From assembly GCA_024220525.1 (NCBI GenBank), contig JAMYWO010000023.1, positions 177,444 to 238,086 on the forward strand: DNA of 60,643 bases, written 5' to 3'. The notes below the pieces were generated by a model that was given only the letters and a program-made list of their open reading frames with translations, searched no databases and was not told the origin of the DNA. Within the stretch, counting starts at the first letter, position 1. Each line of letters opens with the position of its first letter. The position numbers and the translations under genes are program-made. Origin of the DNA: Cochliopodium minus. Its lineage: Eukaryota > Discosea > Himatismenida > Cochliopodiidae. Of this stretch, positions 36,480 through 49,813 are shown one piece after another.

Positions 36480-39400
36480 TTAAATGTTGTTTGATTCGTT
36501 CATTATATCTTCTTCTCCAAGTTCATCATCTTCCTCTTCATCACCAAACTTGAAATCATCTTTTGTGACTTCATGAAAAACTTCATCAAGAGCTTTTCAA
36601 AAAAAAATTATTATTTTTTCAGTAATTTTTTTTTTTTTTTTTACATGATAATGATAGTCCAAAATCGTTTAGTAATTGTTCTTTAGAATCCTCAAAAGCT
36701 GCAAAAATACTTTGAAGTGATTGTACTTGTTCAGTGTGCAAGGAATACACCAGAGAAGTGGATGCTTCCCTTATTAACTTGATTAAGGGATTGATTTTAT
36801 GTATTGTTTGTTTAACAATCTTTGTGTTTTTTTCGTTTGAACAAACCAGCTGTAGTTTATAACCAGAACCATATTTATTTTTTAATTCTAAGACAGATCC
36901 AATCCTAAAAAAATAATTTTTTTCTTATTTTTTAAAAACAAAAATTTTTTTTACGCTTTTAGATTTCCATTTGCCATTATTGCTTTAAAAAAATTTTATT
37001 TAAAAACTTTTTCCAAACTATTTTTTAATTATTTACCTGCTTTGTCTGAAAGTCTTTCACATTCTTCAATAGAATGGCTTGTCAATAAAACTATTTTGTC
37101 TTTCTTTATTTCTTCTATCAAAGTCCAAATTTTGCTTCTACCTTTAATAAAAATAAATAATTAAAATTAAATATTAAATAATTTTTTTTTACTTATTGGA
37201 TCTAAAAATGATGTTGGTTCATCTAAAACCAAGAGTTTTGGGTTTCCAATGCAAGAAATAGCAATACTATTTTAAAACATGAAAAAGTTTTGTTGGAAAT
37301 AGATTGGTTTACCTCATTCTTCTTTTCATTCCACCTTTAAAAAATTTTTATTTATTTTATTTCTTTGTTTTTTTATTATTATTTTATTTACCTGAAAAAG
37401 TAGAAATAGGATAATTTTTAACGTGAAGTAAATCAACATGTCTGAGTATTTCGTCGATATCATCCATGATATATTCTGAAGTCACTCCTTTTATTGTTCC
37501 GAATAACAACAAGTGTTGAAATGGCGTCAAATTGGGAAACAGGACATCTTTTTAAAAATATTTTTAATACAATTTAAAAAAAATAAAAAAAAATTACCAT
37601 GTTGTGGACAACTATTAAAAATATATTTTTTTATTATTTTTTATTAATTTTTTATAATTTTTTATAATTTTTTTATTATTATTTTTTTATAATTTTTTTA
37701 CACTCCCACATTTTTTCTTATTTCGCTCATTTGGGAAGATGTGGAAAGGCCAAAAATGAATGCTTCTCCGCTTGTAGCTGTTACAAAAAATAAGATAAAT
37801 TAAAAATGAATTGAAAATTTTTTTACCTTCTTCAACTCCAGTAAGAATGTTTAGAGTTGTACTTTCTTTTTATGTGGAATTAATTTTTAATACTAAAATT
37901 TGAATTAATTATTTTTACTTCCTGCACCATTATGACCTAAAAGATTTTTTTATTTTTATTTTATTTTAAAATCATTTTTCTTTATTTTTTTTATTTATTG
38001 TTTTTTATTATTTTTTATCATTTTTTTTGATTATTTTATTTTTTATTTTTAGTTTTATTATTTTAATATTTTTTTTTATTTTTTTTTTAGTTTTATTTTA
38101 TTATTCATTATTTTTTTTTTCGATATTTTATTTATTTTTATTCTTTATTCTTACCCAACAAACAAAAGACAGTATTGTGCTCAATGTGAAGGCAAAGTTT
38201 ATTCAGTGCAACAATCATATTTTTATTAGAACAACTGTGTTTCTTGTATGTTTTTCTTAAATTCACAATTTGTATTCCCTCTCCTGAGTTTATCATTTCT
38301 AATGTTTCTTTATTAAAACTTTGATTATTTTTATTATTATTTTTTCTATTTTTTTTATTTTATTTTTATTTGTTTTTATTTGATTGATAATTAAACACTA
38401 TTTTTATTTTCAGATTTAATTTCATTTATTTTTATTTATTTTTATTTGATTGATAGATTTATTATTGATTATTTTATTTGTTGATTATTTATTTATTTTT
38501 CTTTTTTTATACTTTCTTTTATTTATTTTTTGATTATATTTTTATTTTTATATTTTTATTATTTTTATTGATTAATATTATTTATTGGTTTTTTAATTTA
38601 TTTTTTTAATTTATTTTTGATTTTTTGTTTTAACCTTTTTCGACAAGAGAAACTTCATTTTCGATTTTAGAGTCTTCTTCGGAGTTGACATCAAAGTTTA
38701 TTTTGACATGTTTTTTTTTGGAATAGTTTGGAAACCAAAATGAAGGCATGAAAGGAAAATACAAAGGCTGTCTTTGTTCAATGACATTATCTATTTTAAA
38801 TGTTTTTTTATTTTTATTTTTATTTTTATTTTTTATTTTTATTTTTATTTTTAAATTCATTTTTCTTATTTATTTTTATTTAAGTATTTCATTTACCTAA
38901 GTACCAAGTCAAAAGAGGAATATTCCGGTGTTCATTATAATACATGATGGATTTGTAAGTTGGGAGCATAACTAAACAATTAAAAAAAAATGTAAATAGG
39001 TTTTTTTAATATTTTTGTTTATTATTTATATTTTTATATATTTTTATATTTTTATTTTTTATTTTATTTTATTTTTATTTTTTATTTTTTATTTTTTATT
39101 TTTTATTTTTTTATTTTTATTTTTTATTTTTTATTTTTATTTATATTTTTTATTTATTATATTTTTATTTATTTTATTTATTTTATTGTTTATTGTTTAT
39201 TGTTTTATTGTTTTATTTATTTTTATTTTTATTTTCATTTTCATTTTTTTATTTTATTTTTTATTTATTTTTTATTTTTTATTTTAATTTTTGGTTTGTT
39301 TCTTTTTTTACCATTCAAATTAGCAATGTATTTTTCTTTGAATAAGTCCGTGAAAGTATACCCAGGCCCTTTGACATAGGCCCCAGCAGAGGCAGAATAA

Positions 39401-41714
39401 ACGTCTGCAGAAAGAGAAGAAATGTCAGCGAAACACTTTGCAAAGTTGAAAGGTGGGTAGAAAATGAATATTTTTCTCCAAATTGGTGAGAACATATCTG
39501 ATAAAATGTAGATTTAAATTTATAACAGAATCAAATTCAATTATTTTTTTATTTTTTTTATTTTTATTTTTTTTATTATTTTATTTATTTTATTTATTTA
39601 TTTTTATTTTTATTTTATAATTTTTATTTTTATTATTTTATTTTTATTATTTATTTTTTAATATTTTATTATTTTATTATTTTATTATTTTCATTATTTT
39701 ATTATTTTTATTTTTTATTTATAATCTTTTATTTTTTAATTTAATTTTTTAATTTATTTTTTGTTGTTTCATATTTTTATTTCTTAATTTTTTTTTTTAC
39801 CAGTGTACCAAAGGTAAATTGCAATAGAACTGAAAATTACCTGGAGCAAAAGACCACAAATGAATATTATAAATCCGATAATATCTTTTATAAAAAATTT
39901 TTTTTTAATTGAATAAAATATTGAATATAAAATTAATTAAATAAAATAATATTAAATTAAAACAAATAAAATTTTAACAATTTTTTTTTTTTTGTTTTTT
40001 TTTACTTGACTGAGAGCTTTTTGGAATGAAAATTGAGACGAACATAGAGAGTGAAATAGTGGAAAGTGAAAAGAAGAAAAACACCAAAAAATTGGCGAAA
40101 AAGTTCGTGTTGGTAAAGTAAACTAAAAATAAAAATAAAAATAAAAAATTTATAAAAATTAAAAATGAACTGAAATTAAAATAAAAATAAAAATAAAATA
40201 AAAAATAGTCAAAAATAAAAATTTAAAACTTATATTTACCAAATCCGAATGCAGCGCCACTAGCAAAGAGAATGAGGATGGCAAGGAAGGAGACAAAAAG
40301 TCCTGTCAAAAGCCAACAAAGCCAGAAGTTTAAATTTGTGAGGCCCATCATTTTGAGGGAGGATCTTATGTGGAGTTCTTTCTCGTTGACGATTTGGTTC
40401 AAAATGAGAATGAAAATGAACATAGGAGGACAATAAAACCAAAATGCCCCTTTATAAAAAAATTATTCAATGAAAAAATTAAAAATTATTAGAAAATTTA
40501 AAATTTAAAATTTAAAAATTAAAAAAATTAGAAAAATTTTAATTAAAATTTAAAATTAAAAAATTAGAATAAATATTAAAAATAACTGACCAGAATTGGT
40601 TACAATGTCATTTGTTAAGAATCTTAAGGAGGGAGTGGGGAACCCTGAAGAATAAGTGTTTATGGATGAAAACGTGTTATTTGTTTTCATTTTGATGAGG
40701 GAGTTGTCTATCGCTACCAACAGAGCTCCCGAAACATCAACAGCTGGAGAAGTTTGTATGGGCCCTTGGTTTTGATAAAAACTAAGACAATAAAGTTAAG
40801 AATTAAAAATTAAAACTTAAAAATAAAAATAAAAAATTAAAAATAAAAATTAACAATTAAAAATAAAAATTAACAATTAAAAATAAAAAATTAAAATATT
40901 AAATTAAAAATTACAATATTACCTATTATTATACATTATTTTATATGAATTTATTTTTGAGTTTGAATCTAAATTAAATAGAATTCCGCTTTGAGTTTTG
41001 TTGGGATTAGCCAATACATAGTCTTGTATTTCTTTGTAGCTGAGCATAGGAGATATGTCTGATGTACTGTTCAAATTTGAAATGGTAAAGTTGTAAGACT
41101 GTGCTAGGATGTTCATTAGCTTGTTTGCTTCATTGTTTTCGTTGATGGTGTAAATTGATTCTACTGCATAAAGAATCGTTTTACAACTTTGACCATTCTA
41201 TTTTTTGAGATTTGTTGAAAAAAATTAGATATTTTTTAAAAAGAGATATTTGAAATCCATAATGATTCATTAAATATTTAAATCTGATTTCCCTTGATAT
41301 ATTTATTCCATTTGAAAGGATTTTTGGTGTAAATTTGAAATTTATAGTTTTAATTTTTTATCATTTACCCATGGCACGCATTTTGGTATTCCTTTGATTG
41401 GTTGTGGTATCAAATATTGTCCTACTCTATTGATTCTGCCGTTATATGCTCTTTGGAGGGTGAATAATAGAAGGATAAAGAAAAACCCTGAGAAAATTTG
41501 GATTAAAGTGCTAATCAAATTGCTTTTCTAAAAGTATCAAATCAATGGTAGGTTATATTAATTATATTAGAGAAAATCCAAATATATTTACGTAATTCCA
41601 AAAATTCTTTTTCATAATCACCACAATCTGTGATTTTGAATACTTTTTCTTTTTTGATTTTGATGGATATATGAGGCTTATATCTTCATCTCCTTTGATA
41701 TCAACCTGTTTCAT
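36480..41714 (-). CDS. ABCA-subfamily ABC half-transporter
   Basis: Some twenty exons on the minus strand. Starts MKQVDIKGDEDISLI at 41714. One transmembrane domain: a first helix (FSGFFFILLLFTLQ), a long lumenal loop, then the ABCA coupling helix NEKELHIRSSLKMMGLTNL and five more helices. One nucleotide-binding domain: HNGAGKSTT (Walker A), CPQHD (Q-loop, on a 14-nt exon 37598-37611), STFSGGMKRRMS (signature, on a 22-nt exon), LLVLDEPTSFLDP (Walker B), LLTSHSIEE (H-loop). It ends in an acidic tail. All ATPase motifs look intact; with one TMD and one NBD it should dimerise. ABCA proteins usually move lipids. Long T-rich introns lie at 37.9-38.6 and 39.0-39.8 kb. Confidence 0.9.
39015..39290. 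repeat. T-rich low-complexity tract in ABCA intron
   Basis: Dense TTTTTA/TTTTTTA repeats with no stops in some frames. Part of an intron of the ABCA gene on the other strand. Comparable tracts lie at 39541-39780 and 45380-45650. Confidence 0.85.
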
Positions 41715-41843
41715 TTTTTTTAAATTTGTCAACTTTTATTAAATCAAAATCCCTTTCAAAGCAAACTATAGGAATAAACAAAATTGTATTCATCTTGAAA
41801 TATAAGATTGGTTTCTTTAACAAAAAAAAAAAAAAAATCGAGA
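41715..41843. promoter_or_regulatory. short divergent promoter, ABCA / CCDC25
   Basis: Only 129 bases separate the two divergent start codons, so both promoters must overlap. The sequence is AT-rich with a poly-A run directly before the CCDC25 start. Confidence 0.4.
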
Positions 41844-42914
41844 ATGGTTTTCATTTATGATTATATGGGATACATGATTTATATGGGTAAAGATAAATAT
41901 GAGAATGAAGAGCTTTTGAAGTATGGTTTGAAAGAAGATGTCTGGTAATCAAATATTATTTTTTCGGTCTTTTATACCCATATTAAACATATTGTACAAC
42001 ATATGCAGGTTTCACGTTGATAATTTATCTTCTGCGCATGTTTATTTGAGATTGCCAAAGGATGAGACCATAGAGGATATAAATCCCAAATTACTGGAGG
42101 AATTATGTCAATTGGTAAAAGCCAATTCGATTGAAGGATGTAAAAAGGATCGAGTAAAATAAATTTTTTTTTTTATATTTCTCATTTTATTCTCAAATAT
42201 CAAAACGAAAATGGAACTCTTGTTAAAATCAAGAATACTTTTTCATGAAAATTTAATTTGAATATAAATGAATTATCCTCAAACAATCATTAATAAACAT
42301 TAATCCATATTTAGAAATTATGCTTTGATAACAATGAAAATTTTTCAAATAATTTGGATCAATTTTTATATCTTAGAGTAAAATACTATATATTTGATCA
42401 TTAGATCCAAATTATCATATTATCATTTGTATATGTTGATCCTATCATTTATCATTTTTACTAACAAATTTTCAATAAAAATAATCTATGATAAAATGAA
42501 TGAATCTTGAATCTTAAATCCTAAATTCAAATTTTTTTAACAAAACAAAAGGTTAGAGTCGTTTACACTCCATTTCCCAATATCAAGAAAACACAAGGAA
42601 TGGACATCGGTTCAGTGAGCTTCTTCGACGACGATCAACTCTACTACGCAAACGCCAACAAAGACAACACCGTACAAAAGAAATTCAAGAAAATTCAGCA
42701 AGAAAAAGACGTATTAGTTATGAAAACTAGTTACGAAGATTATGTCAAAGAAAACAACAAAATTAGTAAGAACAAGAAAGAAAAAGAGAGGCTTCAGGAG
42801 ATCGAGAACAAGAGATCCACTCAGAAGCAAAAGGATTTGAAGGAGTACAAGGACATCTTCAAGAAGGAGGAAATGACTTCTAACAAGGATAACGATGATG
42901 ATGATTTTTGGTAG
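41844..42914 (+). CDS. CCDC25: CCDC25 homolog (NFACT-R domain protein)
   Basis: Exons 41844-41944, 42009-42153 and 42552-42914. The NFACT-R core is strongly conserved: [68 protein letters not shown]. The C-terminal third is a Lys/Glu coiled coil ending NDDDDDFW. The length, about 202 residues, matches human CCDC25 (208). The domain is shared with the ribosome-quality-control factor NEMF/Rqc2; CCDC25 itself is less well understood. The second intron is unusually long (398 nt) and AT-rich, and no RNA gene was recognised in it. Confidence 0.95.
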
Positions 42915-43036
42915 TAATGTTTGTAAAAAGAAAATAAGGTGATAAATAAAATGGTTGAAAGATTTAATAAAAAGGAATTGAATTTATTTATTTTTTATTT
43001 TTTTTTTATAATAAATTTTTAAATTAAAAAAAATTG

Positions 43037-45390
43037 ATGTTCAAAAAATTATTCTCTTCGTGGAAAAATGATAAGGAAGGGAATGGGGAATATCCTTTCA
43101 ATGTCTTATCCTTCCAATATACTGCTTCCAAAAACATGCTGAGTAACTATTTTATAAATTTATTCATTAAAAAAATATCATTTATTTCATCTGAAATCAT
43201 TCTCCCATCATCCATTATGCAACCATAATATAAAGAATTTGTCAAAATTTTTTTTTTTTTTCTAGTGAAAAAGGCAAGGAGATTTATCTTTACAATAGCT
43301 GATAAAACATTTGTTGCAAAGAGGCTTAAGGAGAATGATATCTTCAATATCAGAATACCCAAGGAGCTCTTCACTCAAGATCTTTCTATCAAGGTGAAGA
43401 TAGTGTTCAGGAGCAAGATATTCAGGACATTCTCGGAAACATCCCTCAAAATCGATCAATTGAAGAAGGGATTGGAAAATGTGGTGGAATTACATTTCAA
43501 TCAGGATGAAGGAAAGAAGTTCATAAGTGATTCAAAGGTAAATCAAAAAAAATAAATTGAAGGAAATCAATAATTATTCAAATAGATTTTTTAACACTAT
43601 AATTTGCAAAGTAGATATAAGGATTTTATAAAATAAATGAATGAAAATTTTCATTAATATTTTGCCTTGTATTTAATTTCATAGACAACTATTGAATTAA
43701 ATTCTGCAAATAAATAACTCTTTACAATATTTCAATTTTTCCGAACTTTTTGAAAATTTCTTAACAAATCCTTTTTTATTCTTATAAAAATCAAAGCAAT
43801 TTTACCATTTTTAATGAATAAAATTTATTAAAGGGTCATTTAACAGTATCTTTGATTCCCTTAAACTTTGACAATGTTAAACAAGTGATCCAGAATATTT
43901 TGCCTAACAACGATGTCATCGTTAACGACCAGCCCAAGATCGAGAATAGGAAGATTGATAAAGACAAGAAGAATATTGTAGATATAAAGATTTTAAAATT
44001 GAGAGATTTGCCTCCCAAGAATATTAATCTACCTTTGAAAGATATAAATCCTATTGGGTAATTTTTTTTTAAATAAATTTTATTTATTTTTTATTTATTT
44101 TTAAATTGTTATAAAAGTGAAATTCCTATTCCACAGTTAAAGTCTCACAGTTATGTGGTTGCTTCACTCGAGCCAATAGAAGACAATGAAAAGGGACATA
44201 CTTCTCCTATTTTTGTTTCTCAAGGTTTTCAATTTTTTTTTTTGAGATATTATAAATTATTTTTTTAATTCGTATTTTTTAAATAATTTGATAATTTTTC
44301 ATTTTTCTTTTTTGATCAAATATTTTTAAATTACTTTTTGTTTATTATTAGTTGTCCCTTTTTCGCTGAACCCTAATTTTGCCTCACATTGTAGCTTCTA
44401 TTATGACGATCCATGTAATTACCAAATTTATTTTGAGTTTTATGACCACCACACAGCATACGAAGACTAGTAAAAAAAATTTTTCTTTAAATAAAATTTG
44501 TGAAATAAAAATAAAAGATAAAATATTTGGAAAATATTGAAAGAAATAAATTTAATTTTCAACAAAAAAATGAAATTAAAAAAAGTGTCGGAGAATTGAG
44601 AGTACCATTGACTCGCTTCTTGGAAATCACAGAAGAAGAGAAGCAACATGGAATGTGGTTCAAAATAAAAGACCCCAAAGATCCTAACGTCCCAGGTTTT
44701 CTCCAAGTGCAAGTTGAACTCTCCCACGCTTCTGCCAAACAAGGTCTTTTGGCACATTACGGACATTTGAGTCCTTACTTGCCATTTCGTGTTTCCAACT
44801 GCGACATCTTTTTGATGCACACCCGAAACGATTCTCTTTGTACTTTGATAAATGTTTTGACTTGGTCCAAATGGGATCATGCCGCGTAAATTTTTTTCAA
44901 TGTTTTTTATTCATAATTTATATTTTATTTATTTTTAAATTGATTTATTTATTTTTAAATTGATTTTATTTTTTTCTTCATTTTATTATTTTTTTTTTTT
45001 TAAAGTAGTTTAAAATTTTTTAGTTTTCTTATTTTAAATTATTTTTAGATTATTTAATTTTATTTATTATTTATTGTTTTGTTTTTTGTTTTTAATTTTT
45101 AAAATTTTAATCATTATTTTTTAGAATGTCAATTCGTGTAGATAATGACCCAAAATTGTTTGAAACATTAATACGTAAAACTATTCTTCATTTGAAATTA
45201 TTTGATTTTTATTTTTATCGCTTTTAAAGCAAAGGGAGCTCAAGTTTATGAGTTTGACAGAAGAATAGAATGGTGGACAAGAGATTCAGTGATTGGTGTC
45301 AGAAACATTTCCCTCAAAAAAGAGGAAGAATCTCTCAAAAAACTTTCGGAGTTTGTACAAAAGAATATTGGTATTTTTTATTTAATTATT

Positions 45391-45424
<34 letters not shown>

Positions 45425-45792
45425 AATTATTTTATTTTTTATTTTTTATTTTTTATTTTTTATTTTTTATTTTTTATTTTTTGTTTTATTTTTTATTTTT
45501 TGTTTTATTTTTTATTTTTTATTTTTCATTTTTTGTTTTTTGTTTTTTGTTTTTTGTTTTTTGTTTTTTGTTTTTTGTTTTTTGTTTTTTGTTTTTATTT
45601 TATTTTATTTCAAATTTTTTATTTCAAATTTTTTATTTTAAATTTTAAAAAAGGAACTCCTTATACCCCAAGTAAGAAGAAGGTTTTCAAGGCAGCTTTC
45701 AGGAGAAACAAAATTGATGACAACGCTTCCTATTTCTGCAGTCAGCTCATTTTGTCCGCTTTGAAAGGAGCTGAACTTATCAACGAAAATGT
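43037..45792 (+). CDS. C2-domain protein with YiiX/NlpC-like permuted papain hydrolase domain
   Basis: Starts MFKKLFSSWKNDKEG at 43037. A first C2-like module is spread over exons to about 44060. A second reads NIVDIKILKLRDL, then PFSLNPNF, FEFYDHHTAYEDY|VGELRVPLTRFL, with HGMWFKIKDPKD. The junction 44467|44585 (GACTA..AAAG|T) is needed to complete it, so the open frames either side are one gene. After the C2 comes a permuted papain-like domain: FRVSNCDIFLMHTRND, the catalytic-type His in SKWDHAAMSI, YEFDRRIEWW, and the Cys in NASYFCSQLILSALKG. This order (His before Cys) is that of the YiiX/LRAT-like class. The last clear exon ends ELINEN at about 45790, in a GTGATTT donor. Likely a membrane-recruited lipid or amide hydrolase; substrate unknown. 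How it terminates is unclear (see 46061-47004). Confidence 0.75.
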
Positions 45793-45815
45793 GATTTTTT
45801 ATTTTTTATTTAGAG

Positions 45816-45894
45816 ATGTTCAAAATTTTACAACAGTTTAAATTTTGTTAGTATTTAATTTGTATCGGCTAACAAAGTTGTAAATTTTGGACAT
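45816..45894. repeat. 79-nt imperfect hairpin element, copy 2
   Basis: Same structure as 1710-1789: arms ATGTTCAAA.. and ..TTTGGACAT, inner stem TTGTTAG/CTAACAA, unpaired AGTTTAAATT. The outer arm differs from copy 1 on both sides in ways that keep pairing. It lies between the last hydrolase exon and the UHM exon. Confidence 0.75.
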
Positions 45895-45989
45895 GCCCTT
45901 TTTTTATTTTTTATTTTTTATTTTTTATTTTTTATTTTTTATTAAAATAAAAAATAAAAAATAAACAAATTTTTTATTTTTTATTTCAA

Positions 45990-46020
<31 letters not shown>

Positions 46021-46060
46021 CAAAATTTTTATTTCAAATTTTTTAATTTTTTAATATTAG

Positions 46061-47004
46061 AGAACTTGATTGGAACGAAGAAGATAACAGAGTTCACATT
46101 ATAATGAAGTACATGTTCACATTGATAGAAGCGCAGAAGGGAGGCGAAGATTTCTTCTTTGATCTCAAAAAAGAAATTATAGAAGAACTCAAAGAACTAG
46201 GTCCTGTTGATACTGTCAAAATTTTCGAAAGAAATCCTCAAGGTAAAAACTGATAAAATCAATATTTATTTTTAAAAAATTTTTGTTTATTTTTCAATTT
46301 ATTAAAGATATTTTTATACGTTTTTAATATTAATTTCTTGTTGATAATTTTTTTTGACAATTTTGTTCAATGATATTTTTAATATCTTTTCATTTTAGAA
46401 ATTAATTTCTTTCTAATCATAAAAAAATAATTAATGGCAGAAAAATTTTTTCATAATTTTTTTAATGATATTTTAAATAAAACTTTTATTTTTTATTTCA
46501 TTTTAACCTTTTTAAAAATATTTATTCAATTTCTCTTTTAGGTGTTGTGGCAGTCAAATTTAAATTTCCTCTCACTGCACAAAGGTGTGTTAGAATAATG
46601 AACGGTCGCTTTTTCGGCGGCAGAAAGATAGAAGTGGACTTCTACGATGAGTTCACCAACTACAACGTTGAAGAGACTCCCGAAGAGAAGTTGAAACGCC
46701 AAAAAGAATTTGATTTGTGGATTGGAAATACAACTAATGAGGTAAAAAAAAAAAATTTTATTTTTATTTAATTTTTATTTTATTAATTTTTTATTAATTT
46801 TTTAATTTTTTAATATTTTTATTTTTTTTTTAGATACCACAAAAGAGAGAAACTTCTCAAAAATCAGAAAATATTACACTTGATGATTTGCCCGACCAGA
46901 ACGAAGAAGATGATGAGGACACTTTAGGTCAACTGAAAGGTATTTTGGACGATGATTTCTCCAACTCTAGTTCTAGTGATGACAGCAGCGACGAAGAAAA
47001 ATAA
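46061..47004 (+). CDS. Tat-SF1/Cus2-like UHM domain, N-terminus missing
   Basis: Exons from 46061, about 46542-46740 and about 46834-47004. The sequence follows Tat-SF1 (HTATSF1) from just before its second RRM: ELDW, RVHIIMKYMF, KELGPVDTVKIFERNPQGV, then the UHM signature NGRFFGGRKIEVDF, VEETPEEKLKRQKEFD, and an acidic SSSSDDSSDEEK end. UHMs bind Trp ligands of splicing factors such as SF3B1. The first RRM expected in this family is absent: the region upstream is T-rich intron, the hairpin element and the hydrolase gene. The exon cannot be joined in frame to the hydrolase exon ending ELINEN with the splice sites I see. So it is a truncated gene, an unusual fusion, or an assembly join within T-rich repeat. 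Confidence 0.75.
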
Positions 47005-47085
47005 AAAAAATTCAAAAAAAAAATAAAAATTTTTTTTTTTGAATAAAATATTTAACATTTAATTATTTTTATTTCAAAATATTTT

Positions 47086-47687
47086 TTATTTATTTTTTTG
47101 TTTTTTTGTTGTTGTAGAAGATTTATTAAGAGACAACAAATGTAAGAGATAAAAGAAAGCGAGTACTATATCAGTTATCCCCACCAAAAACATCTCTATT
47201 CTTGCCACTCCACTCAAATATGAATCTAAAATCACAAAAAATATTGATGTTTTTCCAATAACTATCATTTTTTTTTGAAAAGAAAATTAAAACGAAAAAC
47301 AAAAGAAAATATAAACAAATTGGTATAAAATATTTTTAATAAAATGAAATATTCAATTTAATTTTTTTTATTATCTTATTATCTTGAGAAATATTAAAGA
47401 TATGAGAAAAAATTATTTTTACTTCCCACAGTTATAGCTGCCTTGTTATTTGGATTTTGCGAAATGAAGAAATATAAGAATGCATAACCCAATACGAGAA
47501 CATAAACCATTCTCATGAGCACTTCCAAAACGATGGGGTCGCCACATGTGGCGAGATATTTTTCTTCGATGTATAATTTCTTGAAATCTACACCAGGAAG
47601 CAAATGTGGAAAGTAACTGAGTATCAATGATGGCACAGATGCTAGAAAAGCATGTATTGAAGCAAATAGAAAAAATTTGTTAGTCAT
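47086..47687 (-). CDS. small four-helix membrane protein
   Basis: Two exons: 47687 to about 47422 (starts MTNKFFLFASIHAFL) and about 47269-47086. Roughly 150 residues with four hydrophobic segments (FLFASIHAFLASVPSLIL; VLEVLMRMVYVLVLGYAF; TSIFFVILDSYLSG; EMFLVGITDIVLAFFYLL) and a basic C-terminus (STTTKKQKNK). No family is recognised with confidence. The first helix could be a signal anchor. Convergent with the UHM gene, 82 bases away. Confidence 0.6.
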
Positions 47688-49813
47688 TTTTTTTTATTTT
47701 TTCCTTTTCCAAAATTTTTAGAATGTTTTCTCAATCAATTTATCAAGATAATTTTAAAAGGTGGCAGATCAGATAATTCATTTTGTTTTGATTTTAAAAA
47801 AAAATTTCAAATTTAATTTGAGAAATAGGTAATATTTGATATCTCGATTTTTCAATTAAGAACTGAATTGTATTTATGTTTATTTTTATATGATCTCTAT
47901 ATTATATTTTTATTTTGTTATCAATCTATTTCATATTGTTGAAGATATATTATAATAAAGGCTGAATTTAATTCTGCTTTCCAAAATTGATTTTTTCTCT
48001 CAATTATGAATATATTGATCGGAGATTTTTGTTGATTCCTTTCACTATTTTTTTATTTTTTTGATTTTACCAAAAAAATTTTCTCATTTGGTACCAAATA
48101 ATAAGAAAAATTGAAAGCCTTCTTCTCTTCTTCTATAAACATTAATATGTTTCTAATGAAATTTAAAATATATAGTGAAGAAAATTCTCTCCTCAAACAA
48201 AAAAATTCCAATATTATTATATTAAATGAAACATTAAAATAATGTTCTTTATGAGTGTTTACATTGGTGAATGTGAGTTGTTAGAGGAACTTAATTATGA
48301 ATTTTAAAAAATAAAATATTAATATAAATTGAAAATATTTTATTTACAAAAAAAAAGAGTGAATAGGAATATAAGAAGGAAAGAATAAAGAAGAGAAAGG
48401 AAAAGAAAAACTAAAGGGTAGAATATTATGAAATACAAATTATAATTTCAATTTTTTTAAAAAAAAACTTTTTATTTGAAATAAATGAAGTTTTTTGTCC
48501 AAAATGAGAACAAGTAATACAACCATACATTCCTATTATCTCCCTCGTTTAGTTCAATTAATGTAGAATAAAATTTTTTTGTTCCAAAATTGGCTTTGAA
48601 TGAGATGAACCATGGGAATATTTTATTTTATAAGAAAATAACATGTCCTACTTTTGTTTATTTTTTTTTTTAATTTTATTTTTTTCTTGTTTATTTCAAA
48701 CAATAAAAAGTTCGGAACGAACAACTCCTCTTTTCAATATTCCTACATTGAAACTATTTTAAAAATAAACTAAATTCACTGAAATGGTCTATAAATATTA
48801 TTTTATATTTAACATTATATTATATTTGTATAAAAAAATTATTTAATATTAAATAATATTAAATAATAAAAATTCAAATATTATTAAATTGATTTACACA
48901 ATAAACCTGTAAATATTAAGTTTAAAATAATAAAATATATACACTTAACACTATGACCTACCATGGTAGTAATTTTAAATATTCCATTTTAAAACTATTC
49001 AAAACTAAAATTATAACAAGCAAGTTTTTAAAGAAAAAAATTGATTTAATTTGTAAACAAAGATTGTTTATAATTTTAAATTTATAATAGTTCCCATTTT
49101 AATAGATAAAATTTTTATATTTTAAACAAAGTTCAATTTCAATTCTAAATCATCACTTAATTGCCATTAACTAACATCGATATATCTTTTATTTGTTTAT
49201 ATTTGATCATTTTGGATTAGATCTCCTTTAAGATTCTTCGATTTTCTTTGACAAATTATAAAGCAACTAGAATAGACTCTTAAATATTCTATACATTAGA
49301 TGAATCTATTTTCACAAACCCAAAACATTTAATTCTCCAACAATACAATATAAATATATTTTTATATAATTTAATAATGCGGATGAAAATAGAATCCTTT
49401 GAAAAAATCTATTTTTATTAGTTTTTGATTGGATATTTTATCGTATTTTACCTCAATAACCTGATATTCCATCTTTTATGTTATATTGTGATTGAACAGT
49501 GAAAATTTCATTATGAATGGTATTCATTTAATATTCATCTATCATTCTTATTCTTCCTTTCATTTTCTTTCTTGTTCAATGATTAATTATTGTTTTTCTA
49601 ACGTATATTTTTTTTTTTTTTTTTAAAAAGTGAATAAAATGATGTAATGTTCATCAATGTAAATAATTAGGATAATGTGTTTGAGGGGAGGGTATACCAA
49701 TAAAGTTTTTTTTTTCAGTTTTTTTATCAATCACAATAAAGTGGACATTAAAAAAAAAAAGTTTTAATTGAAAATATACAACAAAAATCAAAAGTATTGC
49801 ATCAATGAGTTGA
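47688..49813. other. 2.1-kb region without recognisable genes
   Basis: Very AT-rich on both strands with frequent stops in all six frames. No exon-like conserved motif, tRNA T-loop or C/D box pair was seen. The only local features are short palindromes (GTTCGGAACGAAC near 48710 and CTACCATGGTAG at 48958). It separates two convergent-outward blocks, and could hold unrecognised noncoding RNA or simply be spacer. Confidence 0.6.

Noticed and set aside
48710-48969. Palindromes GTTCGGAACGAAC and CTACCATGGTAG as regulatory or RNA elements
   Set aside because: Short, single-copy here, and expected by chance in 60 kb; no supporting context.
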